Notes: generated from the sequence alone by a model not told the origin. A DNA stretch of 64,000 bases from Sorex araneus (GCF_027595985.1 NC_073303.1:26092565-26156564), one strand, 5' to 3'; positions 31,906 through 42,678 are shown, numbered from the stretch's first letter. Made by a program: numbers and translations.

Positions 31906-32030
31906 ACCCCAAAGCCTTGATGATTGGGCAAGTCGTTGCTGGGCTTTAGGTGTTTTTTTTTTTTTTTCCAAACGAGGGTACAAGTATCTCAGTTAAAAGA
32001 TAGACTCTGAAAAAACAAACAAATATATAA

Positions 32031-32205
32031 GGGACTGGAGCGATAGCACAGCGGGTAGGGCGTTTGCCTTGCACGTGGCTGACCCGGGTTCGATTCCCAG
32101 CATCCTATAGGGTCCTCTGAGCACCGCCAGGGGTAATTCCTGAGTGCAGAGCCAGGAGTAACTCCAGTGCATTGCCAGGTGTGACCCATAAAGAAAAAAA
32201 AAAAA
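32031..32205 (+). mobile_element. SINE type A, full length
   Basis: Close to consensus with intact A and B boxes and an A tail; intron 8. Confidence 0.93.
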
Positions 32206-32600
32206 GGACTCAGGCTCCCAGAGAGACCCAGGTGAACAGGGGTTCCTGCCGAGGCTGGCTCTGTCCGCTCAAGCGGGCCCAGGCTCCTCCACCCTGCCCG
32301 GCTCTTGTGGACATTCCTGCCCGAGTCTGAGAACACGCTCTCCAGCCAGCGAGAACCCCAGGCTGAGTCAGACTAGAGGGGGCCCCCAGCAGGGGCGCCC
32401 CCGGCACCCGCGTGGGAAGGAGGCGCTGATCTCGGCCTAGCTCTAGCTAAGACGCCCCGTAGGTCAGATCCTCATTCTGCTGGGACTGGAACGTCCTCCA
32501 TCACCGCAGCCAGCAGATGTCCTGGGGCGGGCCCATGAGTGGTGCCCTGTGGGGGGTGGGGGTTGCGTCCTCCTCACGGCCCGCGCCCTCTTGCACACAG

Positions 32601-32833
32601 ACCAGCGGATCCACCTGTTCCTCAAGTGCTGCCTGGTGCTGGGCGTGCAGCGCTCGCTGCTGGACCTCCCCGGGGGGCTCGCGCTCATCGAGGCCGAGCT
32701 GGCCGAGCTGGGCCAGAAGTTCGTCAACCTGACACACCACAACCAGCAGGTGTTCGGCCCCTACTACACCAGCATCATCAAGACCCTCCTCCCTGACGCC
32801 CCGGCCCAGGAAACCAAGGTGGAGTCGTGCTGA
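32601..32833 (+). CDS. TCP11: TCP11 coding exon 9 (C-terminus)
   Basis: Acceptor TGCACACAG ends at 32,600; TGA stop at 32,831-32,833. Encodes QRIHLFLKCCLVLGVQRSLL, DLPGGLALIEAELAELGQKF, VNLTHHNQQVFGPYYTSIIK and TLLPDAPAQETKVESC. Closest to human of all exons; the last residue is Cys instead of Val. Confidence 0.97.
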
Positions 32834-33015
32834 GCGGGCACGGCTGCCTCTGCACCCGGGGGGTCCCCGCAGGGGCGACACCCCTAGCGGCCAGCGGAGC
32901 CACGGACCTCCCCCCTCCTGGGCCCTGCACACCTGGGCAGCGGTTTGCCGGCCCTTGATTGAACACCCAGCCCCAGCCCCGACCCTCCACTAATAAACCT
33001 CTGACGTGCAAAGCA
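32834..33015 (+). other. TCP11: TCP11 3' UTR
   Basis: Short (about 180 bp), GC-rich, ending about 20 bp after the AATAAA. The cleavage position is inferred. Confidence 0.75.
32992..32997 (+). terminator. TCP11: TCP11 poly(A) signal AATAAA
   Basis: The only canonical signal after the stop codon, 159 bp downstream of it. Confidence 0.85.
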
Positions 33016-33556
33016 GCTTCCGCCTTCCTGTCAGGTGGTCCGCGTGAAGTCAGCACCCTTCCCCCCGGCTCCACTCCTGGCACCCACACCCCGCTAGCGT
33101 GGGTGCTTGTGAGATCTGGGAACGGGCTCCCCCAGCAGAAAACAGCAGACCAGGAGAAGACTCAGGCGGGAGTGGGTTTATTGCAGTGCTCCGGGGCGAG
33201 TGTCACTCAAGAGACCCAGTGAAGTCGCGCCCCGTCTGCCTTCCAGGACAGGAAGGCGGGGTTAGGGGCCGGCTGCTTCCAGGGAACCAGAACCCCCTGG
33301 GTGGTGGCTCCCGGGCTGCTCCAGAGCCCCAGAGCCGGCCTAACGGTGCTCTCTCCTATATACAGAGCTCAGAGGTCAGCGTCCCTCCAGCCCCGGGTGC
33401 TGTTTGCTCCCAGGGTAAAATCACTCCTCCCAGGGGGCGGAGGAACCTGGACCTGAACGTGAGTCCTGGGGTTTCCCTGGAAACCAGAAGCTTCTTTGGT
33501 CCAGCTCAGCTCCGGAAGGGCCAGGGTGAAGGAAAGCATTAGAAAGCTCGTTCCCA
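33016..33556. other. Gap just past TCP11, no gene seen
   Basis: Unique-looking sequence. Contains a - strand AATAAA at 33,177-33,182 with no gene that can be tied to it. Confidence 0.4.
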
Positions 33557-33710
33557 GGCCCGAGCCAGAACACAGCAGGGAGGGCGCCTCTCTCGCACGT
33601 GGTTGACCTGGGTTCGACCCCCGGCATCCCATATGATCCCCCCAGGAGTGACTGATTCCTGAGTGCAGGGCCAGGAGTGAGCCCTGAGCATCGCCGGGTG
33701 CGGCCCCCAG
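33557..33710 (+). mobile_element. SINE type A
   Basis: B box 'gggttcgacccccggc'; about 12 bp deleted around GAGCACC. Confidence 0.8.
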
Positions 33711-33802
33711 ATGGAAGTTAAGAAAGCTCATACCTGGGCTGGAGTCCCACCCACCGCCAGAGACGTCGGATCCCGAAGGAAGAGGCTGAGGAATCACAAG
33801 GG

Positions 33803-33960
33803 CGGGGTCGGAGCCGGAGCACAGCAGGGAGGGCTGACCCAGGTTCAATCCCCGGCACCCCGCATGGTTTTGTGAGCACTGCCAGGAGTGACTCTGGAGC
33901 AGAGCCATGAGTAAGCCCTGAGCACCAGGTGTGACCCCAAAGCAAAGCAAAACCAAAAAA
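33803..33960 (+). mobile_element. SINE type A with deletion
   Basis: Lacks the TTTGCCTTGCACGCGGC part between the A and B boxes; AAGC-type tail. Confidence 0.78.
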
Positions 33961-34532
33961 GGGAAAAGAGAAAAAAAATTGCAAGAGCCTCGCAGCGGCG
34001 TCTGGCAGGGCCTGTGTGCAGTGCCCTGAGCACCAAGCCGGGCCTCAGGGCGCGCCCTTGGGGACCCCTGGGTTCACCCTCGGTTCTGTTCTTCAGGGCG
34101 CTCTGCTCTTCCCAACAATGAGATGCTCTGTGTTGCCTTCAGGCGCCCCTGACTGGCTCCAATGTGGTCTGTGGTTCTCACCTCGAGGCTGTGTGGTGGT
34201 GGGTCCCACGGGTGCTGCCAGGGATGGTCTGGGTGTGCCGAGATCCACCCCGCCCTCGGCTGCCTGCTGGGACCAGCCAGAACCAGGGGCAGAATTGTGG
34301 AAAATCCCCTTCAGACTTGGAGCCTGAGCACTGCCGGCTGTGGCCCAAACACAAACAGGCCAGTTTAGAAAGTTGTTCAGGCTTTCGATATTCCAACCCC
34401 AGTGTCCCTATATCCCGCCTCCACTGTCACCTTCCTTCCGCCAAGTGCCCTATCCACCATACTAGATCTCTGGCCTGCTGTTTCAACATCTTGAATAATG
34501 AATTTTGTTATGCAAAAATATTTTTTGTATAA
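33961..34532. other. Intergenic stretch, nothing recognised
   Basis: No gene. A weak type A-like end ('gagcactgccggctgtggcc') lies near 34,326-34,345. Confidence 0.4.
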
Positions 34533-34544
34533 TACCTTGATACT

Positions 34545-34786
34545 GGACTGGAGCGATAGCTCATTGGGTAGAGCTTTGCACGCGGCCGACCCGGGTTCAA
34601 TTCCTCTATCCCTCCTAGAGAACCCGGCAAGCTACCGAGAGTATCCCGCCCACACGGCAGAGACTGGCAAGCTATCCATGGAGTATTTAATATGGCAAAA
34701 ACAGTAACAACAAGTCTCACAATGGAGATGTTACTCGTGCCCACTCGAGCAAATCGATGAACAACGGAATGACAGTGCTACAGTGC
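34545..34786 (+). mobile_element. SINE type B, recent, perfect 12-bp target duplication
   Basis: Complete type B copy. TACCTTGATACT occurs at 34,533-34,544 and again at 34,787-34,798. Between them the element starts GGACTGGAGCGATAGC and ends ACAGTGCTACAGTGC, with no poly(A). The tail (gcccactcgagcaaatcgat) matches the end of the nearby RTE frame. This copy best defines the family boundaries. Confidence 0.92.
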
Positions 34787-34824
34787 TACCTTGATACTAT
34801 GTATTTTTAAAAATTTTGGGCCAT

Positions 34825-35008
34825 GGGGCCGGAGTGTTAGTACAGTGGGTAGGGCATTTGCCTTGCACGTGGCTGATCCGGGTTCCATCCCCGACATCCC
34901 ATATGGTCTCCCATGCACCACCAGGAGTAGTTCCTGAGTGCAGAGCCAGGAGTAACCCCTGAGCATCGCCGGTGTGGCCTAAAAAGCAAAAATAAAATAA
35001 AATAAAAT
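34825..35008 (+). mobile_element. SINE type A, inserted into an older copy
   Basis: Full length with an AAAAT-repeat tail and the direct repeat AAAATTTTGGGCCA on both sides. The target was an older reverse type A copy. Confidence 0.9.
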
Positions 35009-35118
35009 TTTGGGCCACACCCAGTAATGCTAGTAATGCTCAGGGATTACTCCTGGTTCTGTGCTCAGGAATTCTGGCAGTGCTCGGGACCATATGAAAT
35101 GTTGGGGATAGAAATATT
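35009..35118 (-). mobile_element. SINE type A, old, split target
   Basis: Reverse copy (ttttgggccacacccagtaa to gaccatatgaaatgttgggg) whose end is duplicated before 34,825. Confidence 0.65.
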
Positions 35119-35185
35119 ACTGTCCTCATGCCTTGATATTTTAAAAATATTGAGTTAGGCCATACTTGCAAGAGCTCTTTTCTTA

Positions 35186-35350
35186 GAGGGGTCAGAACGA
35201 CAATACAGTGATAAGAGGCTTGCCTTGTATGCTGATGACCTGGGTTCGTTCCCCAACACCATATGTTACCCCGAGCCTGCCAAGAGTTAAACCCTGACCA
35301 CCCCTACTTTTTGTTTTGCCCCTACGCAAAAAGTAAAAAAAAAAAAAAAT
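35186..35350 (+). mobile_element. SINE type A, old
   Basis: Diverged; B box 'gggttcgttccccaac'; ends in a 15-A run. Confidence 0.7.
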
Positions 35351-35399
35351 GAAGGTGGTCATCATAATGCTTCCACTTTCCAAGGCTCAGAAATCATCC

Positions 35400-35818
35400 T
35401 GGTATACAAAGGTATCACTTCACTTGTATCACTTGTCTTCCCGTTGATCTTCGATTTGCTCAAGTGGGCACCAGTAATGTCTCCGTTCGTCCCTGTCGTG
35501 TGCTAGTGAAGCCCAATGGTATCTGCTCGCTCCAGGAACAGGAAGAGCCTCAAACCATTCATTCAGGGTTCTGATGAAGAAGTCTGATCAACTCGTTGGT
35601 GGGCGGCCACGCGGTCTTCTGACGTCCCATGGAATCCAGTCGGTAATAGCTCTAGTCCAGCGGTCGTCTCTGAATCGCATTACACGACCGGCCCATCTGA
35701 TGTTTGATGTCTTGGCAAACGAGACAACGTCCCTGATTCTTGACCGTCGACGGAGGTCGGAACTCTGGGTTCCCTCTCTCACTTGAGTGAGACGTGATAC
35801 TCCTAGCATAGGAAGGTA
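35400..35818 (-). mobile_element. RTE-clade LINE, 5'-truncated 3' end with ORF C-terminus
   Basis: On the - strand one frame of 127 codons runs from 35,809 to the stop at 35,431-35,429. It has a single internal TGA at 35,590-35,588, where an RTE consensus has a Trp codon after GRPPT. Motifs typical of the C-terminus of RTE reverse transcriptases are readable in order: an RRRSRIRDV block, IRWAGRVMRF, DDRWTRAITDW, RRPRGRPPT, SDFFIRTLNEWF, HWASLAHDRDERRHYW and PLEQIEDQRED. The frame ends only a few bases before the element does, so the 3' UTR is almost absent. The tail is a degenerate repeat (AAGTGATACAAGTG), not poly(A). The 5' break is at about 35,815. The frame is otherwise open, suggesting modest age. 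Confidence 0.85.
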
Positions 35819-36032
35819 GACAGATCAAACATTTATGGGCCAGAGACAATGCAGGGGTTAAGATCCTGCTGGACACTGCTGGACGCAGCCCCCAAACTCT
35901 GCGAGGTGTTCCTGCCCACTGCCAGCAAACTAAAACAATTACTGACAATCATAGGCTTGAAAACAATTTTTGTGACACCCCACCCATGGTTGAGACCAGA
36001 CAGGGTGGTGATCCAGTTTAAGAAGTAATTCT

Positions 36033-36155
36033 CGGGCTGGAGCGATAGGACAGAGGGGAGGCACTTGCCTTGCCGACAGGTTTGATCCCCGGCATCTCAT
36101 ATGGTCCTGAGCCCGCCAGAAGTTACTCCAGAGCACTGCTGGGCCTGGTCAGTGA
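36033..36155 (+). mobile_element. SINE type A, shortened
   Basis: Head (gggctggagcgataggacag) intact; several small deletions after it. Confidence 0.75.
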
Positions 36156-36499
36156 GGGGTGTCTCCCTAAAAACAGACAAAGAAAAAGCCAGGGATGGGG
36201 TCAGGACGGGGATGTTCGAAGCGTGTTCGGGGGGGCCCGTCCAGCGTGGTCCTCGTCCTCCCTTCGTCCCCTCTGCGCCAGGCTGTTTCCCGAGTCCACA
36301 CCGCCCACCCCAGTGAAACAGGCAGTCAGCAGCGGGGTGCTGGTGGGCCTCGCCCCAGGGTGCAGTGACACACACTAAGGTCCGGACCCTTTTCTGGCGC
36401 CAAGTCTCCCTCCGAGTCAGGGAGCCACGGCCAGGCTCTGGGGCTGGAACACGAGGGCCACACGGCTGGCCCGGGTCCCCCTCCCCTCAGTGCAGGTTA
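36156..36499. other. Intergenic stretch, nothing recognised
   Basis: GC-rich, no gene or repeat seen. Confidence 0.4.
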
Positions 36500-36640
36500 G
36501 CCTATCATTTATTTATTTATTTTCTGGCAGAGGGTAGGCATTTGGGGTTACACCGGGCGGTGCTCAGGGCACCAGGTAGGGCAGGAGATCGAACCCGGGC
36601 CTCGCCCTCAGCCCCCTGAGTCCTGCCCAGACGTCTTCTC
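36500..36640 (-). mobile_element. SINE type A, old, with ATTT tail
   Basis: Reverse; 'ggcggtgctcagggcaccag' and 'ggagatcgaacccgggcctc' mark it. Confidence 0.6.
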
Positions 36641-36749
36641 TGCAACTAAGCAAGCACTTGGCTTTGCTTCTGAGCCGTCAGCCCAGTCCTGGGGTTTGAG
36701 CTCTTCACACATAGTCAAGTATTGGATTAAATCAAGCCATTCTTTCCTT

Positions 36750-36865
36750 TATTTTTTTTTTTTTGTCTTTTTGGGCCATTTCCAAGGATGCTCATGGCGG
36801 GGGGTGTTGCGAGAGGGGCTTCTGAGAGCCAAGCAAGTGCTCAGCCATGGAAGCTCCTGTCCCCA
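36750..36865 (-). mobile_element. SINE type A, degraded
   Basis: T run followed by 'gtctttttgggccatttcca'; the body is scarcely recognisable. Confidence 0.4.
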
Positions 36866-37313
36866 GGGGATTCCTTTATGGAGGTTCTTTAACAGAGAGA
36901 ATATTTCACACAAACTGGACGTAATGTTCTGTGCCAGCAGTTGGGGTTGAAACAAATGGGACCGGGGCTGGGAGGACATCGGGAAGCTGCTGGGCGAGCT
37001 GCTCTGGGGGGCTCCTCCCTCCCCCTGCCTCCGGGGCTGCTGGGGACGCGCAGGGCAGTGTGGGGCGGGGCTGGGGCCCAAACTGGGGGCTTCATTCCTG
37101 CAAGGCAACACGTCTGGGTTGCCCAGAAGGTCTCTCACAGGTGCTGGGTGTGGGGGTGAATGGAGGCGATTCCAGGGTGCTGGTGCCTTTCCAACCCTCC
37201 CCTCCTGCCCCCTCCCAGCCCGAGTCCAGCTGTCTCCTGAGGCCCCCTCAGTCCTCAAACTCACCCCCGGGGTGGCCTCCCAGATGGCTCAGCTGGCAGC
37301 ACTGTCTGAAGCT

Positions 37314-38049
37314 CTTTTTTTTTTTTTTAATTATTTTTTAGTGAATCACTGTGAGGTAGTTACAGAATTACAAACTTTCGTGCCTACGTTTCAGTCATAT
37401 AATGATCCAGTGCCCTCCACCAGTGCCCATTCAGCACCACTGATGTTCCCAGTATCCCCCTCACCCCCAACCCCACCCCACCCCGCCTCTGTGGCAGACA
37501 CATTCCCTTTTACTCTCTCCTTTTGGGTGTTGTGGTTTGCAATACAGGTATTAAGTGGCCACCATGTTCGGTCTATAGTCTACTTGTAGCACACATCTCC
37601 CATCCTGAGCGGGTCCTCCAAGCACCCTTGGACCTTGGTGGGCCCCTCTGAGCTGTCTTTTCCCCCAGCCTGAGGCCGGCTTTGGAAGCCGTGGAGTAAT
37701 ACTCCTGGTCCTTATCTTTAGTATCCTTGGGTGTTAGTCTCCCATTCTGTTACTTTATATTCCACAAATGAGTGCAATCCTATGTCTGTCCCTCTCTTTC
37801 TGACTCATTTCACTTAACATGATAACACTCCATGTTGATCCACTTATATGCAAATTTCACTTAATCTTTTCTAAGAGCTGTATAGTATTCCATTGTGTAG
37901 ATATACCAAAGTTTCAACCAGTCATCTGTTCTCAGGTACTCGGGTTTTTCCCAGATTCTGGCTGCAATGAGCATACAAGTGCAGATGTCATTCCTACTGT
38001 GCTTTTTTGCAACTCCGGGATATATTCCCAGAAGTGGTATTGCTGGGTC
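37314..38049 (-). mobile_element. L1 LINE, 5'-truncated, perfect 15-bp target duplication
   Basis: GCACTGTCTGAAGCT occurs at 37,299-37,313 and 38,050-38,064. The element's poly(A) is the T run at 37,314-37,328. In sense orientation it carries the end of L1 ORF2 and the 3' UTR: 'ccagcaataccacttctggg', 'gaatatatcccggagttgca', 'ttggtatatctacacaatgg', 'aatactatacagctcttaga'. About 735 bp remain, far short of a full L1, so it is inactive. It is a recent type by its intact duplication. Confidence 0.93.
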
Positions 38050-38212
38050 GCACTGTCTGAAGCTTAACCTTCACAATGGGACGAAGTTCCTGAGGGGAGA
38101 CATCCTCCCCGGGTCTATCTGCACCCCACCCCACCCACACAGCCCGCACAGCCAGGAAGCAGAGTCTAGCAATAGCCCACAGGTGGCCCCCGAGCCCCCC
38201 CCAAACAAGCTA

Positions 38213-38388
38213 TTTCTTTTTTTTGGGGGGGGGGTCGCACCTGCGGTGTGGCTCAGGACTTATACCTGGCTCTGTGCTCAGAGATCACTCCTGGCGGGCC
38301 CAGGGACACCATATGGGGTGCCGGGGATTGAACTTGGGTCAGGCACGTGCCAGCAAGCACCGGCCCGATGTCCTATCTCTCCGGCCCC
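38213..38388 (-). mobile_element. SINE type A
   Basis: Reverse copy; imperfect flanking repeat AAACAAGCTATTTCT / ACACAAGCTGTTTCT suggests older age. Confidence 0.85.
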
Positions 38389-38713
38389 CACACAAGCTGT
38401 TTCTAAGGAGAGGAGAGGAGGGAGGGGGCTCAGAGGCCCTGCAGGAAAACAGGCTTAGCCAGAGTGCAAAGCTGGCAATGACCAGGCCCTCAGGTTGGAG
38501 CACGGTTCCCAGGCACAGGGCCCGGCCCATCCGCAAGGCCTCCCGAGCACCCCCAAATTCCTAGGGAGACCCCCACTCCCCGCCTTCCCCCAAAAGGAAA
38601 CCCACGGCCTCAGAGCCAGTGTCGGGTCCGTGCCGAGGTTTGCTCTGGGAAACAAGAAACTTTCCAACTCAAAGACTCCAGAGAGGCAAGGCTGGTTTCA
38701 TGTTGCTTTCTCG

Positions 38714-38719
38714 TTTATT
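38714..38719 (-). terminator. ANKS1A: ANKS1A distal poly(A) signal
   Basis: AATAAA on the - strand (GACTGAATAAACGAGAAAGC context), followed 15-20 bp later by a likely cleavage region. Confidence 0.65.
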
Positions 38720-38955
38720 CAGTCTGTTCTAAGTTGTACAGTTATGAAAAATAACCAAGCCAAGTCGGAACCCGGGAAGAGTCGCACTCTCGCTCGCAGT
38801 GAGGTCAGTCTCTGTTTTGCACAGGGCCGTGATGCTTGGTACCACGCGGTCTTGGCGATTCAGACAAAACCCGGACAGATTGACAATGATATGTACAGTA
38901 AAACAAACGGGAATCATTCAAGTATCAAAATACAGAGACAATGATTAAATAACAT

Positions 38956-38961
38956 TTTATT
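38956..38961 (-). terminator. ANKS1A: ANKS1A proximal poly(A) signal candidate
   Basis: AATAAA on the - strand in an AT-rich context (TTGTAATAAAATGTTATT), about 240 bp before the distal one. Confidence 0.45.
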
Positions 38962-41265
38962 ACAATCCAGTCCCCTGGCCACACCATCCGCGTCACTCGG
39001 GGGGTGCCTCCCGGCAGTCGCTCTGTGGTGGCCGCTGCTGGCACCCAGGGCGCGCGGGCGCTCCCACCCTGAGGGCAGCAGCCCCCTTGCTGCCCACCAG
39101 CCCCAGGCTGGCCACGGAGCTGCCCATCTGGCCTGATGGGGGAGCACTGTGGGCTGGGCCTGCCCCAGGGGAGCCCTCCTGGCAGGTGCTGGCCACATGC
39201 GAGGGGCCCGTCTGGGAACGGGGCGCCCTGCCTTGGGGGAGCCGAGAGCCATGATAGAAACGAAGCCCTGTCCACCAGAGCCCCGAGCGGACGAGCCGAA
39301 GTGCCCCAAGTGGTCACCCTGAATAAATAAAGGAGAGATAGCAGCTTCAAGGGGGGTGCGGGCACGCGGGCGTGAGCGGCAGAGACGAGGGCGGCGCGGG
39401 CTCCTAGTGTCTGTGGGGGTCCTGCTGGCCTCTGCCTGCTGGCAAGGGCGGGGCGCGGGGAGCAGTGCAGGAGGGGCAGCCCGGCTCCCGGGACTGGAGT
39501 GGACCGGAGTCCACTCTCTTGGGGAGCTGGCGGCAGTGGAGAGGGCGGCCTGCGAGCGGGTCACCGTGCCCAGCCGGGGTGCACACACGCACCCGACGAG
39601 CTTCTCGGCCGACCTTGGCAGGCCCCGGGGAGCCTGGGCTGGCAGAGCTCGAGCTCAGACCCGGGGCCCCAGACGCGGGGCAGGCCGGCAGCTGCCCCGA
39701 CCACGCGGCTCGTGAGCAAAGCAGCAGCAGGGAGGGGCTCAGCACTGGGACGGCCACCCTCGGGCCACGGCGGGGCCAGGGGCCCAGCATCCCAGTCAGA
39801 CGGATAATGCAGGGTCCCGGGCCTGGGGCCCCGCGCACGGACCTGCCCACCGGGGCCCCACCGGGGGCTGGGCCTGCTCGGCTCAGACGGTGCAGGGCCA
39901 CCTTCCTGCAGCGCCAGCCCCTCCGCCTCTGGGACCCCCGCCCGGTCCCCGCCCGGTGGGTGGGGGGACATGCGCCCTGCAGTGCCGCCCGCCCCCCGCC
40001 GGCCCACGCCCAGCCCCCTTCCGCCCCGGCCACGTGGCAGTTCTAACCCAGAGGTGTGAGCCAAGTGTTAAAAGTTCGTTTTATAAAATTCTATTAAAAA
40101 AAAAAAAGTGTTCAGGCCAGTCCCTTCTTGACCCTCTGGAGCTCCGGTCTCGGCGCGGCGCTGCCTCCGGGCGGGGGCCAGGCCCGGCCGGTGTCGGGCT
40201 GCAGGCGCGGCGGCGGTGGCGGCGGCAGGAGCTGCGCTCCCACGACTGTGTCTCCACGGCACAGTGGCTCCTCGTGGCTCAGCTTGGCAGAAGCAAACAC
40301 ACGGGGAGGGAGGAAAGAGTTAACACAGGCCACGCGGGGGCGGGGAGGGGGCGCGGGAGCAGACGCCGCCCGCCCGAGCCCGAGCCCGGAGCTGCTGCCT
40401 TCAGCCTCTTGCGCAGACCCGACCCGAGACGCCCGTCCTGCCCAGCGGGGAGCTGCGCGGAGGTGCCCCGGAGGCAAGAGGCAGCCTCACGGGGTAGGGG
40501 TGTGAGGGGGATGCTGACCCCGGCCCCCACCCTGCAGAGATCAGGGCAGGGGGCTGCTGGAGAGCCCGTGGGCCAGACACGGGCCGGGCCTGGACGCCCT
40601 GGGGGTCGAGAGGGGCATCCCATAAACGCCCTCCTGTGTCCCCAGCGGGGCCGCCCTGCCAGGCCCAGGGGCCGGCAGAAGCTCGGCGCCGTGGGAGAGA
40701 GGCAGAGCCCGTTTCAAGGGTCGGGCCCGGATGGGGCCCACGGAAGCAGCACCTTGGAGTGGGGGGAGGGGCCGGGCCACGGGTCGCCTGGGAGCAGTGA
40801 GGGGCCCGGCTGGTGGTCACAGTGGCTGGTTGTGTCAGGAAGGTGCAGACAGTGAGCTACAGGGCCGCCCAGCAGGGCTCAGCGTGGGAGAGGAGAGAAG
40901 GGAAGGAGAGGAGGAGAGAGGGGAGAGGACAGGGAGGAGAGGGGCGAGGGGCGGCCAGGGGAGGGGAGGCGGCAGAGCCAGGCTCCTTCGGGCCGACACG
41001 GGGCTGCCCCGACTGCTGGCAGGACGCCCCCCCGGGTTCACAGCGCCTTCCTGCCGAGGCTTCCTGGGCACGGGGGTGCCCACCTCGAAGGCAACTCACC
41101 CCCCAGGCTGTCCTCACCCAAGGGGGGTTCACAGTGTCCGGTGGTGTTAGGTACAAGCTGTGAGGGTGGGTCCCAGGGGTGGGGCCGAGGCGTCAGCAGC
41201 TGGCAGGAGAGTTGAGGAGAGCAGAGACCGGAAGGCACAGTGAGGCGAGCAGAGACAGGGGCGCG

Positions 41266-41385
41266 TTAGAAGATAGTGGTCTCGTACTTGGTGCTCAGGC
41301 TCCGCACGGAGTCGGCCTTGGGGTCCACCACCCAGGAGACACTGGCGTGGGACTGGGCGTCTTGGTCCACATCGGGCGGTTCCAG
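41266..41385 (-). CDS. ANKS1A: ANKS1A last coding exon
   Basis: Acceptor TTGCCCGGCAG precedes 41,385; stop TAA at 41,268-41,266. Encodes [20 protein letters not shown] and [19 protein letters not shown], 39 residues, the conserved acidic/Ser-rich C-terminus. Confidence 0.96.
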   Translation of the reverse strand: MEPPDVDQDAQSHASVSWVVDPKADSVRSLSTKYETTIF

Positions 41386-41944
41386 CTGCCGGGCAAGAGG
41401 GGATGCGTGAGGGGGGGCGGCCCTGTGCTGGGGGGGGCAACAGGCCCCCCACCGGCTTTCCTGGCACCCGTCTCCCACGGGGGCGGGCCCTGCTCGCCTC
41501 AGCCCCACACACGTGCCCGGCCGCCTTGGGGGACAGTCCCCTCGGCCTCTGCCGGGCCTTCTCGGAGCTGCGCGGCCGCGGGGGGCCGGGCGGACAGGGG
41601 CCTGGGACCCTCTCGGAGAAAGGACACAGCCGAGAAAGGGGCTGAAGCACAGACACGATGGCGGGAGGGAGCAGGGGGAGGAGGCGCGCGGCGGAGCGGA
41701 CAGACACACAGCGGGGGTAAAGACCTTGACTCCGGGACTAACAGACGGCAGCGGTAGGTAGGAAGGACGATGGGTGGTGCACGTGTGACAGTAACAACAG
41801 CGAGTGTCGGGGGGCGGCACCTGGGGCGCAGAGCAAAGCAGACAGACACAGGGCGGCATTACGGGGGCTGGCCGCACCCCCGCCGGCCAGGGCCCCCGGC
41901 CCCTGGAGAGAGGAGTCCCGCCCGCGCCCCCCGGGCCCGCGTAC
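41386..41944. other. ANKS1A: ANKS1A intron between the last two exons
   Basis: 559 bp, GC-rich; no repeat or extra exon recognised. Confidence 0.7.
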
Positions 41945-42115
41945 CGCGGACTTCCTCGTGGCCACCCGAGGCTTAGGCACCGGTCTGGAAGATTTCGTCT
42001 CGATGGTGTCGGCCGCGGAGGCGCCCAGCGGCCTGGACTTCTGGGCCTGCAGGGCCAGCTGGTAGGCCACCTCGAACGCCTGCCCCAGCGTCAGGATGAT
42101 CTCGTAGGTCAGGTT
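41945..42115 (-). CDS. ANKS1A: ANKS1A exon, end of PTB domain and SH3-ligand-like motif
   Basis: Acceptor CCCCCCAG precedes 42,115; donor CCGCG then GTACGC. Encodes [20 protein letters not shown], the C-terminal helix of the PTB fold, then [20 protein letters not shown] and [24 protein letters not shown] is a class I type SH3 ligand pattern. Confidence 0.96.
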
Positions 42116-42511
42116 CTGGGGGGGAGAGGGCAGAGTGGGCCCGCGCCACCGCACGGTCAGCTGGGCGGGGCACTCGTGTCCACAAAGGCTGCCTGACGGC
42201 CACTCTGGGGACTCGCCGAGAGAAAGGGCGTGCCCGGCCTCGCGCCCCGCTGCGTTGGGAAGAGGCCCAGGAGGGCAGGAAGCTCAGCCCGCAGACGAGA
42301 CACACAGGGCGGCCCCACCCCCGAGCTGCCAGGCCCCTCAGCGGGCACTCCTTCCCTCGCCCGGCTCTCACGGGCACTTCCTGCGCAGACCGGCAGGGTG
42401 GTCCCTAGGGGAGGGCTGGGCCTGAGGGTGGCAGGGATTTCTCCCCACCCGGCACAAAGGAAGCAGCTGTGACTTGGTCTCTGTCTTTGCTCAATTTGAG
42501 TTTAAGGCTTT

Positions 42512-42678
42512 CAATTTTGGGGTCACCCCCGGCGGTGCTCAGGGCTTACTCCTGGCTCTGCACTCAGGGATCACTCCTGGCGGGGCTCAGGGGACCATAA
42601 CGGGGGGCTGGAGACTGAACCCAGGTAGCTTGGCCTGTGCAAGGAAAGTGCGTTCCCTGCTGTGTTGTTTCTCTGGCA
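42512..42678 (-). mobile_element. SINE type A
   Basis: Reverse copy, same strand as the gene; no T run remains. One of very few in the ANKS1A introns. Confidence 0.8.

Larger units (their letters stand above)
38697..41265 (-). other. ANKS1A: ANKS1A 3' UTR
   Basis: About 2.5 kb without SINEs between the stop codon and two poly(A) signals. GC-rich in its first 2 kb and AT-rich at the end. The last 250 bp look like a typical mRNA end; extent inferred. Confidence 0.7.
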
